A stretch of DNA of 64,000 bases. Origin: Pyropia yezoensis. Its lineage: Eukaryota > Rhodophyta > Bangiophyceae > Bangiales > Bangiaceae. Positions 20,701-30,588 of the stretch are shown one piece after another. Location: contig CM020618.1 in NCBI GenBank assembly GCA_009829735.1, positions 12,243,119 to 12,307,118 of the forward strand, read 5' to 3'. Both the position numbers and the translations under genes were made by a program. Position 1 is the first letter of the stretch; each line of letters opens with the position of its first letter. The notes beneath the pieces are model-generated. The model worked only from the letters and a program-made list of their open reading frames with translations. It did no database searches and was not told the origin of the DNA.

Positions 20701-23587
20701 TTTCAACCGCAGCCGCCTCCCGGCGCTCCAACGCGCGCCGCGGCGAGCGGCGGACGCGGGCGCCCGCTCCGGCGCGCCGTGCCGCGCGTGAGCGCCGCGG
20801 AAGCGGTACCGCCACGCCGGCCACCCCCGCGCCGTGCCGCCGCCGCTCACGCGACACCCGCTCCCCTTCGCCGCCGCGTCCGCGCGTGCCCCCACTCGCG
20901 GGCAGCCCGCGCTGCGCGCCGCGTCCCCCCTCGAGGGGGGCGCACAGCGCGGGAGGCCTCCCACCGACGTCGCCGCCCGCCTGCGGACCCCGTTCCACGC
21001 GCCGTCCACCGCCGCCTGCGCTCTACCCCGCGGGCGTCGCCGGATATCCGCCCGCCTCCCTCGCCCAGCCACCCGCCTTCACGGTCCGTCGGCCGGCCGG
21101 CCGGGCGTGCTCCCCCGCGCCCTCGCCCCCCCCCGGGCCCATGCCCCCCGTTGCGTCATGCCACGCAACGTCTGGCCCTTCTCTCTCGCCCTTCCCCTCT
21201 GCCTTGTGAGAAGACGCCTCTGTTGGCCCTTCCCCCCCCTATAGGCCCGCCCCCCCCCCCCCCCGCGCCCCGCCTCTCCACCCAGCCGTGCGCACCCATT
21301 GCGCTTCGTGGCTGGCTGGCAGCGGCTGCCAGTGCGACCCCGCCGCGGACGTCCCGCCCCGCTACGGCCGCGGTCCCACACTGCGGCGGGGGGCCGCCAC
21401 GGGGGATGCGATGTGCAGGCCGCCCCCCGGGGGTGACCGACGTCGTATCGGGATGATGCCCCCCCCCTCCGAGGCGCAGTCCGCCCCCCACCTCCCACCC
21501 CGGTTTGCATGCTGCCTATGCGCCGGCCGCGGGGCCACACCGCCCCGCCCCCCGCCACTCCCCCCCCCCTTATTCCCCAGCTGCGTATGGGAGTGTCTGT
21601 GGCGCGGCTGCCACTCCACGGGCGACTGTGGCGGGGGAGGCGGGGGGGGGCGTCAAGAGAATATTCGCTGGTGAACGGTACAGTACAGTACAGTAGACCG
21701 GACGGCGGGGGGGCTCCACGCATGAGTTCCCTCCATTGCACGGGCGGCCGGGGCAGTCAAAGACGAGCCCGTATGCATGGGTGCAGGAATAGTCAAACGA
21801 AACCGGGCTGACGTTACCAGAGAGGGGAGGGGCCCCCCCCGCCTACCGTAGGTACCTACTATATAGTACACCCACCCAAAGGGTTCCACCCGCCTCCCGG
21901 TTCCCACCCTGCACCGTTTGTCCCAGCGGCCGGGATGAGGTGGCCTGGGGCGAGGCGCAGGCGGCGCTCCCCCGGGACCTCCCCCCCACCGCATCCCGGC
22001 TCCTCCCCTGCCCGATGGGGTGACGCACACGACGGTCGCTGCCGCCGTGTGCCCCCCATCTCCCCCCCGTTGGGCCAACGTCACCCATTGGGCGAGCGAT
22101 CTTTGTGCCCGCAACCCCGCGGGGAGGGGACCCCCTGTCTTGGCAAGACCGCCAGCAGGGGGGGTGACGAGGGAGGGGAGGGAGCCCCGCCCATGCCGTG
22201 CGCGCTTGAGGGGGTACGTAGGCGGCGGCCAGAAGGGGTGCGACAGCCGCGCCCACCGCGGTGAGCAGTGGTGGGAAGGGGTGGGCGTGTCGCCGTTGTG
22301 CTGCAGCGCGTCCCCGCAGGGGTGTGGCGGCATGGGACGCCCCAGCCGCCTCCCCTCAACCCCCTCCCCCCCCCCCCCCCCCCCCCCCCCCCTTCACTCT
22401 CCTCCATTCACGCCGAAACTCCCCCCCACCCCCTCCCCCCGTTATCACCCGCCTCGCCCGCCCGAACTTGAGGCGTGGAAGTCGTCCAACCCGAGGGTGG
22501 CTGTAGAATGGCCGTTGAGGTTGAGGGGATCCCACCCCAGGGCGTCAGTCGCCTGGCGAAAAACGGGGCTGACCGGACATTCTTTTTCGCGCCTGCCCCC
22601 AACCCACACCCCCGCTCAAGAGAGAAACCAGCTGCCTGCCTGGCGCCGCACATCCCACCCGTCCTGCCTGTTCAGTACATACCCCCAGGACCCCCCCCCC
22701 CCCCCCCCCCTAAGCACCACCATCCCCCCCCCCCGCGCCCCACGGCGGCATCGGCGTCGTCGAGGCTTGCAGTGTCCTGCCAGCTGCGCCGCCACCCGAC
22801 GGGAGGAGGCCCCCATCGGCCGACCACACCGCCGCCGCCGTACCGGGCCACCTCGCTGCCGCTGCCGACCGGGCCTCCGGCCGTCCGCAGCCGCCTGGCA
22901 GCGGCCGTCCCGCGCGCGGCTTTCGCCGCGGTGGCCGCGTCGCGCCGCTGCTCCCCCCCCCCGGCACCGCTGTGAATTCAGCGGGAGACCAGCAGCGGCC
23001 GCGGCGGGCGGGGGCAGTGGCGGTGGCGGCGGCGGCGGTGCGACAGCCCTTCCCCACACAGCCCCGCGGCCGCAATGGTACTCAGGGCGGGTGGCTCCCG
23101 GCGTCGCCGGCAGTTGGCGCACAGCAAAGCGTATGGGTCGCGGCATCGGACGCATCCCAGGTGCCCCGCAGGCGCTGCCGCTTCCAGGGCCGTTGACGCG
23201 ACCGGGCCGACGGCGGCGGCAGCGGAGACCGCCCCACCCATCTCGACGGCGTGCAGCACGGACGGCAACGGGGCGCGGTTGCCCCCGCAGCGGCGGCTGC
23301 CACCGCGGGGATCGTCGGGGAGCGACCTCGGCTGCCACGTTGACCTCGTCGACTTTTGCCCATGCTAGCCGTTTCCCCTCGGGGGGGGGGGGGGGGGGGA
23401 GGGCTTGCCGCTCCCCGGGGCGGGGGGGGGCACGCGTTTATTGCCCTTCTTCTCCAGTGGGCCACGGTGTAGCCCCTCCTGCAGCTGCAATGGCCACCGT
23501 CGCTGCGCGCAAGCGACGCCGCTTTACCCCCCCTTTCCCGGATACCGCCGCCCCAGCAGGGGTGGCGGAATGGGATGCAGCTTGTCC
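20701..23587. other. No supported gene; long composition-driven ORFs
   Basis: Extremely GC-rich. Plus-strand frames up to 553 codons occur (22020-23681) but consist of Pro/Arg/Gly repeats read through poly-C and poly-G. A minus-strand frame at 22978-23268 has two CxxC pairs (CVRC, CANC) but no further support. A poly-C run of about 27 lies near 22366-22392. ACAGT repeats lie at 21676-21695. Confidence 0.5.
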
Positions 23588-24741
23588 TCATCGATTGACG
23601 GCAGAAGAGGCGCCGTCGGAGGTGCTCGGCGTCACCCCCTCCCAGCTGTACAGCAGGCCTGACGGCAAAGACGGTGGGTAGCCCGGCTTGTCCACAGGCG
23701 GTCCCGCAGGGACCACAGGGACCGCCACCATCGCCGTCGTCACGGGCGACGACGGGGGGGGGGGGTATGGCGGCACGGACGCCCCCCCACCACGCCCGGG
23801 GGGGGCCTTCATCGAAGCTGCCGCCGAGGACCTCTGGGCGGGCGGCCCCGGCGGCCTCGGGACAGGCCCGGCCCAGACGCCTGGTGACGGCCCGGCGCTG
23901 CCACCGCCGCCCCGACCACCGCCGCTGGCCCCGCCGCCGCCACCGTCGCCGCCGCCGCCGCCTCGGTGGCTTCCGCTGCCTCGCGAGGCCGCCCACCGGC
24001 GGTAGCCCAAGGCGGTCGCCGCTGCCACCGCCACTGCCACCACCGCTGCCCCCATGGCAATGCCCACTACAGGACCAGCGGAGAGGCCGCCGCCTCCATC
24101 AGACAGCCCGGCCTCCCCGCCCGGTAGTGACCTGCCCTCGCCGGGCGACGGCTTGGGACCCCTGAGGATGCACATCACGCGGCTGTCGGCAACAATCATG
24201 ACGTGTGGGCGGCCGCCCTCGATCGCTACACTCTTCTGCCCAAAGAAGACGCCCCACTCGACACTGCTAACAGCATGACGGTGGTGTTCACCCACTGGAG
24301 ATTTTTGCCACACCTCAAGCTCTCCAGGCCTACCCCAACCGAGTCGGACCACTCCAGCAAGCGGAGGTGGTTCTGTGTGCGGTTGATGAGGAGCATCTTG
24401 TCGTCCAGGTCCCAACGTGCCCTGAACTGAGCGCTGAACAGGGACAGTGTGCGGATGACCTCCAGCTTGCCGCTGTCACAGCGGGTGTCGCCTAGGGAAA
24501 TGCTCCCGCTCAGAACGTCCACCAAACTTACGGGATTAACACCGGACCTCAGCGTGGGACTGCCCAGCGTCAGACTCGCGGGGCACGCAGTCGCCTGGAC
24601 GTCCTGGTCTCCAAAGAGTTTGTACGTGCCGGAAACGGCATTGGGAGACAGTCGCCGTGAAAGAGCTACGGGAAGGGCGGCGGCCAGTACCACCAGCACC
24701 GCGCCCGCAGCGACCAGCCAGGCACACCGATAGGCCCTCAT
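23588..24741 (-). pseudogene. Membrane-protein family, copy A (one-base frameshift)
   Basis: Close relative of the intact copies at 26341-27546 and 59396-60667. Start MRAYRCAWLVAAGAVLVVLA gives a signal anchor or signal peptide; then an ectodomain with LSPNAVSGTYKLFG, a glycosylation site of N-x-T type, and the conserved cysteines in ACPASLTLG, TRCDSGKLEV, LRCG and VMCILRG. A second hydrophobic segment GPVVGIAMGAAVVAVAV precedes RRWAASRG and a Gly/Pro-rich tail. Near 24265 the frame breaks: where the paralogues read MLFG, this copy reads ATGCTGTTAGCAGT, one base short. Both halves are otherwise open. Either a recent pseudogene or a sequencing deletion. Confidence 0.75.
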
Positions 24742-25352
24742 GGCGGGCGGTGGGGCGCCCGAGCTGCCACACGGGCCTCTCACCGTCGACTCCACAAGGG
24801 CGTGAGGCGGACTGGGTGGGTACCGCCGCTAGTAGAGGATAGGTGCGCGCCCCGATGGGGGGGGCTGCTGGCAGCAGCGGGGGAGGGGGGCAGGGTGCCG
24901 GAGTGCTTGGCCACGGGCGAGGATGCGCCCCCAAAGCTCGTTGAGGGAGGAAGGGGCTGGCCGCTCCCAGTGCGTGAGTGTCCCTTCGGTGAGCGTGTGT
25001 GGGAGAGCCTTATGGTTCTGGTCACGTGCACCGGAGGGGCTCTGAAGGGGGCCTTCGATTTCCTGCACGTGCGCGGCTGGCCGGCCTCGGCCGGTGGAGG
25101 GCGCAGTACGCGAGCATAGCGCCGCAGGTGGGGGGGTGCAAAGCCCGGACGGGGGCGACCGGCCCGTCCCCCGGGGTGCGTTACGCACCAATGATTGCTA
25201 CCCGACGTCGGGCGCTGTGCTGGCTTTTGACGAGGCGTGGGAGTGCTTGCCAACAGCGTCAGCAGCTGGTTTTCTTGCCAGAACCGAAGGCAGTTCCGGT
25301 GGGGGACCCGTGACGCGGCACCTCCCCCCGCGCTACCGTCACAGCACATCAT
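24742..25352. other. Upstream region of copy A, no gene
   Basis: Only short frames without support. Contains the presumed promoter region of copy A, but no core element could be assigned. Confidence 0.4.
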
Positions 25353-25439
25353 GAGCTGGATGGATGATCCGGCCCGGGCCCAGTTGCTGGATGATCCAGC
25401 AACCGGGCCCAGGCCGGATCATCCATCATGATCCAGCTC
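25353..25439. repeat. Long near-perfect inverted repeat (hairpin), 87 bp
   Basis: The outer arms are GAGCTGGAT and ATCCAGCTC; the next arms pair GGATGATCCGGCC with GGCCGGATCATCC; the inner core is GTTGCTGGAT, one base, ATCCAGCAAC. The only breaks are a six-base insertion in the right arm and single mismatches next to the GGGCCC blocks. Such a structure would extrude as a cruciform or fold as RNA. It is not explained by any neighbouring gene. Confidence 0.85.
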
Positions 25440-26340
25440 CGAGTCGGCAGGAAGCTTGCCAGACCACAGCTGTGGACCGTGTCCCTCGTCGTTTCAGGTT
25501 TGCCGCCTCCCACTGACCAAGGACGATCAGGTGTAGGCCTCGATTGTAATGTAAAATGGATTGATTGACCAGTGCCGTGTGTACAGGTCAATACAGTACG
25601 TCTGTACTGTACATGCGGTACACGCGTACTGTTTCCTCCTCTGTCCTCCTTCCCTCTCTCGCCTCCTGCCCCGTGTTTTTCTTTCCTCTTCCCCTCACCA
25701 CGCTTACCACCGCCACGCCCACCCCTGTCGACTGTCCCACGAGCACCACCACCGCCACCGTCGCCACGCCATGCCACCTGGCCGTACTCCCCGCCGTTGC
25801 TCGCGGCACTACCGAGACCAGCGCCGACCGCTCCCCCCGCGGCAGGAAGGTGGAGGTGTGGCACGCGGCGGTAGAGATGGCGGCGGCGGCGGCGGCGACA
25901 GCAGTGGAGGCGGTCTGTCGCCTTTGCTTGAATGTGTGGGACTGTCGGGGGGCGGCCTCGCCTGCCGGGTAAAACACGTCGACATCCGACACTGCCTATC
26001 TGCCGTCGGGGGGGGGGGAAGGGGCCTGAGCTCGTTGCTCTTTCTGGGTGGCGGCTTGTCATACCGCATGCCACTGGCAGCGGCAATAGAGGCCACCGTC
26101 GTTGCGCACAGTTGTGCGAGCGGCGTCGCCCGTACAAGGGCGATGCAGCTCTATTCCCCTCTTCTCCAGCCCCGCCACCTCTACCCGTTGCACGGGATGA
26201 GGCGCGCTGCGTGCCCCGCACTCGCAGGAAAGTGTGCTGGCAGCCGTCGCCCCCAACCCCCCCGCTCCCACTTCTCCCGCCCGCGCACCCCCCCGCGGCG
26301 AGTGGAGACACGCAACCGCGCCGCACCCATTGCCCGCCTG
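25440..26340. other. Region downstream of copy B, no supported gene
   Basis: Contains a cluster of GTAC/CAGTACA elements at 25586-25632 and composition-driven frames on both strands. No homology recognised. Confidence 0.4.
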
Positions 26341-27546
26341 TCAACTGACAGGCGGGGGAGCGGCGTCGGAGGTGCTCGGCGTCACCCCCTCCCAGCTGTA
26401 CAGCAGGCCTGATGGCAAAGAAGGCGGGTGGCCCGGCTTGTCCACAGGCGGTCCCGCAGGAACCACAGGGACCGCCACCATCGCCGTCGTCACGGGCGAC
26501 GACGGGGGGGGGGGGTATGGCGGCACGGGCGCCCCCCCACCCACTACGCGGGGGGGTCCCACCGACCCTGCCGATGGCGGAGCCCCCCCCCCGCCCATCC
26601 CGTAGGGCACTTCCATCGAAGTTGTCGCCGAGGACCGCCAGGAGGGCGGCCCCGGCGCCACCGCGGCCGGCCCGGCCCAGACAACAGGATACGGCGGACC
26701 ACCGCCACCGTCGCCGCCGTTGCCGCCGCTACTGCCCCCCCCGCCCCTGTCGTTGCTGCTTCCTCTCGTGGCCGCCCACCGGCGGCAGCCGAGAGCCACC
26801 GCCGCCGCCGCTGCCGCCCCCACTACCGCCGCTCCGACGGCAATGCCCACAACGGGACCAGCGGAGAGGCCGCCGCCACCGTCAGACACACGGGCCTCCC
26901 CCCCCGGAAGCGAAGCGTCCTCGCCCGGTACATTCGGTCTCGGCGTCGGAGTGAGGCCCCGTAAGACGCACACCAATCTGCTCGCGTCGACAATCATTAT
27001 GTGTGGGCGACCGTCCTCAATTTCCAAATCGTCCGCCTCCCCTCCACCATCGACGCCCCACCCGTCGTTGCCAAACAGCATGATGGTAGCGTTGCCCCAC
27101 TTGAGGAGGTCGCCACAGGTCAAGCTCTCCATGCCGATCGCCACCGAGTCAGACCACGCAAGCGAGTGACGGTCGTCGTTGGTCTTGTTGAATAGGAGGA
27201 ACGCTTCGTCCAGGTTTAATCTCGCCCTGAAGCGCTCGTCTACGAAAGCCATCGTACGCATGACCTCCAGCTTGCCGCCTTCACAAGCGGTGTTGTCTCG
27301 GGAGATGCTCTCGGCCATGTAGTCCACCATCCATATGGGATTCACACCGGACCTCTGCGTGGGAGTGCCCAGCGTCAGCTTCTTGGGGCACACCCCCGAC
27401 GTGTCGTCCTGGCCTCCGTAGATCTCATACGTGCCGGTTACGGCGCTGGGCCGCAGCCGCCGGGATAGAGCGGCAGGGATGGCTGCCACAAGCACCACCA
27501 GCAAAGCGCCGGAAACGACCAGGCACCGCAACCGCGGAGCTCTCAT
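26341..27546 (-). CDS. Single-pass membrane protein, lineage-specific family, copy B
   Basis: Intact 401-aa frame from a true ATG. Residues about 9-27 form a hydrophobic signal peptide or anchor (LVVSGALLVVLVAAIPAAL). The ectodomain to about 230 has four cysteines shared by the family: VCPKKLTLG, ACEGGKLEV, LTCG and LVCVLRG. It also has N-glycosylation-type sites (NKT, NAT). A second hydrophobic segment at about 237-258 (AGPVVGIAVGAAVVGAAAA) is followed by CRRWAATRG and a Gly- then Pro-rich tail with PPYPPPPSSPVTTAM and a conserved C-terminus LLYSWEGVTPSTSD. The predicted layout is outside ectodomain, one membrane span, low-complexity cytoplasmic tail. Function unknown. Paralogues lie on both sides, and the C-terminal 100 codons are nearly identical to copy A, which suggests recent duplication or conversion. 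Confidence 0.8.
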   Translation of the reverse strand: MRAPRLRCLVVSGALLVVLVAAIPAALSRRLRPSAVTGTYEIYGGQDDTSGVCPKKLTLGTPTQRSGVNPIWMVDYMAESISRDNTACEGGKLEVMRTMAFVDERFRARLNLDEAFLLFNKTNDDRHSLAWSDSVAIGMESLTCGDLLKWGNATIMLFGNDGWGVDGGGEADDLEIEDGRPHIMIVDASRLVCVLRGLTPTPRPNVPGEDASLPGGEARVSDGGGGLSAGPVVGIAVGAAVVGAAAAAAVALGCRRWAATRGSSNDRGGGGSSGGNGGDGGGGPPYPVVWAGPAAVAPGPPSWRSSATTSMEVPYGMGGGGAPPSAGSVGPPRVVGGGAPVPPYPPPPSSPVTTAMVAVPVVPAGPPVDKPGHPPSLPSGLLYSWEGVTPSTSDAAPPPVS

Positions 27547-28699
27547 GGTGGGTGGTGGGGCGCCTCAGCTGAGTTGCTGCAGCGGCCTCACGGGCGTCTC
27601 ACTCGGGGGTAAGAGCCTGGATAGCAGGGGGATTGTCGGCAGCAGCGGGGGAGGGGGGGCGGCGCGCTAGAGTGCTGAGCCAGTCGCGACGCTGGCGCCC
27701 GCAAATCGCCGTGCAGGCGGACAGTTCTGGCAGCGCGCAGCGCGTGGGATCGCCCCCGGGTGTGTTCGAGGGCGAGCTGTCTACATAACTATTTGATCAC
27801 ACCCAGCGCTGGGGCTCTGCGGGGGGCCCGCGTCTTTCTTCGCGTGCTCGGCTGGCCGGGCCCGCCGCGGCCTTTAGCGGCCGCAACGCGCGTGCGCAGC
27901 GCCGCCGGTAATGGGAGCGCGGCCGAGGTCGCATTCCTGCTGCGATGGTTGGTGCACAGAGCCTGTGTCAGTACAGGGACCGGACGGGGCGAACTAGGTG
28001 GCCCGCCTTAAAGCGATGCGCCGGTCAGGCATGAGGCTTGGGCGTCCTAGCCAGCAGCTCGCGTCTGGGTGGCGGTGTGTCCCGCACGAAACCGGGGACG
28101 ATTGTGTGCGGTGGTCCCCAGATGCGGCTGCGTACCCATCCTGGTTATCTGCTCCCCCCCCGTCCAGCCTGGCACTGCTGGGCTGGCTAGGATGACTGGT
28201 GCCCTCCATCAGGAGGGGGTGCGGGCGAAATGCCGGCGGGCAGCGCAACGCGATTGGCGAGAATGCGTTTGTGGCACACCGCAGACCAGGCGGGTCGTTC
28301 CCGATTGCCTGCCACCACTGACGTTGGACCACCCGTGGTGGGCCCGCTCTAATATAGTGCGTCCCGTAAAAACGTGGTCGCCATTCGCGCGCCCGCTGCG
28401 AGCCCCACGGCGGCTGAGCCGCCCGTTTACCAGTCGCGCGCCAACACGCCCAACAGCCCAGGGAGCACACTCTCGCACAGCGGGCGGCCAGTCCCCCGCT
28501 CAAGGCGCATTGCGCTGGCGCTTCCCGCGCCGGTGGCCGAACGGCTCGGCGAGCCCTCCGCACCCCACCCTTCCCGCCTTCTCTCTTTCCGCTCCCACCT
28601 GCCGCTGCCATACCGTCTCATCCCGCTGCCCTCCCTCGGCAAGCCGGCTGTGCGACGCGCACGCTTGGAGGCCCGTGCGGGCGGCACCACTGCGCCGTA
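27547..28699. other. Intergenic region between divergent copies B and D
   Basis: No supported gene. The two family members on either side are transcribed away from each other, so their promoters should lie here. No specific element could be assigned. Confidence 0.4.
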
Positions 28700-29326
28700 A
28701 TGGCCCGCTGGTGCTCGTCGCTGGTCGCTGCCGCCGCGGCGCTGGTGCTCCTGGCTGCCCCGCTGCAGCCTGCAGCTGCGGATCGTCCCGGCCCCATCCC
28801 ACCGAGCGCCCCCGGCGGCACGGTGCCACGCTCCGGGCGTCCCGTGCATAGCGACGCTGCTGATGTCGCCCTCCCTGCCGCCTTGTCCCGGCGGCTCACC
28901 CCGCAGAACGTCTCGGGCACGTACAGTCTCTTCGCAGACCAGGACCCTAAGATGTTCGGGTGTCCGACTACGCTGACGCTCGGCGATTCCAAGCCTAGGT
29001 CCGGGGTATCCCCCACCTGGCTGCTGGACTTCCCCGGCGAGAGCATCACCGAAGACGGCGCGCGCTGTGCGGGCGGCAATCTGGTGGTCATCCGCTCCAT
29101 GGTCGCGGCAAAAGCGGCGTCGGCAGGCAGGCGGCGGCCGGCGGGGAGAGCAGGCGACGGCCGCTCGCTGCCGGAGGCCGACGGCGCCAAGCGCGCCGGC
29201 GGGCGGCGGCAGACGCGGACCGCAGCCATTATGGTTCCCAGGATGCCAGACTTCCACCAGTCCTGCGAGGAATTACTCGAAAGGTCATCATCGTCTCGAC
29301 TTTTTCTGAAAATGTCTAGACGATGA
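28700..29326 (+). pseudogene. Membrane-protein family, copy D (truncated, opposite strand)
   Basis: Begins with a plausible signal peptide (MARWCSSLVAAAAALVLLAA), then an extra segment of about 45 residues not seen in the other copies, then the family ectodomain start: ALSRRLTPQNVSGTYSLF, GCPTTLTLGDSKPRSGV, LDFPGESITEDGARC and NLVVIRSMV. Family similarity stops after about residue 136; the rest is Arg/Gly-rich and unrelated. The last two conserved cysteines and the membrane span are missing. Probably a truncated pseudogene, although a short secreted form cannot be excluded. Confidence 0.65.
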
Positions 29327-30588
29327 TGTCGACTCGTCGGGTATCTATGCTCGCCCTCCCCTTTCACCGCATCCGACAGTGGTCCCCCGCATTCAAGGGA
29401 ATTGGGTCCACCAGATGGGGTGCTACAAGATCGATAAGACCGGAGTTCGGTAGCGAATATGCGATACACATCGTTGACGCCGTCGCTACCAGCGTAATGC
29501 CCTCGGCCTTAAGGCGGGAGTGTCGTCGTTGGCTTCGCGGCGGACGTCGTCGGCGAGGTGGCGGGCGTGGCGCTGTCCGAGTTGCGGAGGGCGAAGCCCT
29601 TTCCGCGTCCGGACGGGTGCAGCGCTGTCGGCGTATCGTCTGTTGCATCCACACAATCGGTCGTGGGGCCGTTCAAAGGCCTGTTGAGTGGTGCCTTGGG
29701 CGAGACAACTACATCCCGGTGTCAATGCGAATGAGGCAGCGGCCGCCGTTTGGTGACGTGGCTGCCGGCCGCACGGCGTCCTGCCTCTTCGACAGAGGCA
29801 CCTTGTGGGGAACAGCGGTGGTGGTGGTGGCTGCGGTCGCGTGCCTAAATGGTTTTAGACGCCGTCACCGCCGCCACCACCGCTGCGGTCGCCGCCCGCC
29901 GGCCAGTGCATCCTCTAGTCGCGACTGAGTGGTCTTCTTAGGGAGTTCGTTTGGCGGTCGAGGTCCTGACCGCGCGGCGGCGGCGCAGTTGGCGGCTCGT
30001 GATGCCGCAACAGGAGGCGACGGCTGGCTGGGCGCCGACGTGGCCCCTTCGTGCCGCGTTGCTACTCACGCTTCCGGCGGCAACGCGAGCGCGCTGCCAA
30101 GCACCCTCTGTCCGGCCGGCTACCCTCTTTGTGCAGCAATGGGTGGGAGTGGTGCTGCTCGTGCTAGCGGCCTCATCGACTCATTCGTACATACCTCGTT
30201 TGCCGATCATGTGTAACCACATGGGGAACTAACCACGGAAAATACAGAAATAAATAGACACATCCAATGATCGTGGACATCAAACCAGTCTCAAAAAAAA
30301 AACACGTCTTGATGACCCACCCACCGCTGCTGGCGCTGCGCTCGCCATCCCGCCCGTCGCTGCTGAAGAGGCCCTCCGTGGGCTGCCGCTGCCGCCACTG
30401 CCGCCGCCGCCGCCGCCACTGCGGTCAGCCGCCGCCGCCGGTAAAGGCCTCCTCGCTCTCCGCCGCCGACTTGCGCAGCGCCGCGTCCAGCTTCGGCGTT
30501 AATGGCCGTAGCCACCTCCTCCACCCTTCACCACCCCTCCCCCGTCCGGCCGACTGGGACCCCCCGCCTGGGGCCTCTCCCCATCCGC
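29327..30588. other. No supported gene
   Basis: Lower GC than its surroundings. Short frames only. An AATAAATAGACACATCC stretch near 30248 could be a polyadenylation region. Triplet (GCC)n-like repeats occur at 30380-30430. Confidence 0.4.

Noticed and set aside
22020-23681. 553-codon plus-strand ORF
   Set aside because: Pro/Arg/Gly low complexity read through poly-C and poly-G, no domain, and competing long frames on the other strand. Composition explains it.
26341-27546. PPxY (WW-domain ligand) motif in the family tail
   Set aside because: The repeated motif is PPYPPPP, which does not fit PPxY.
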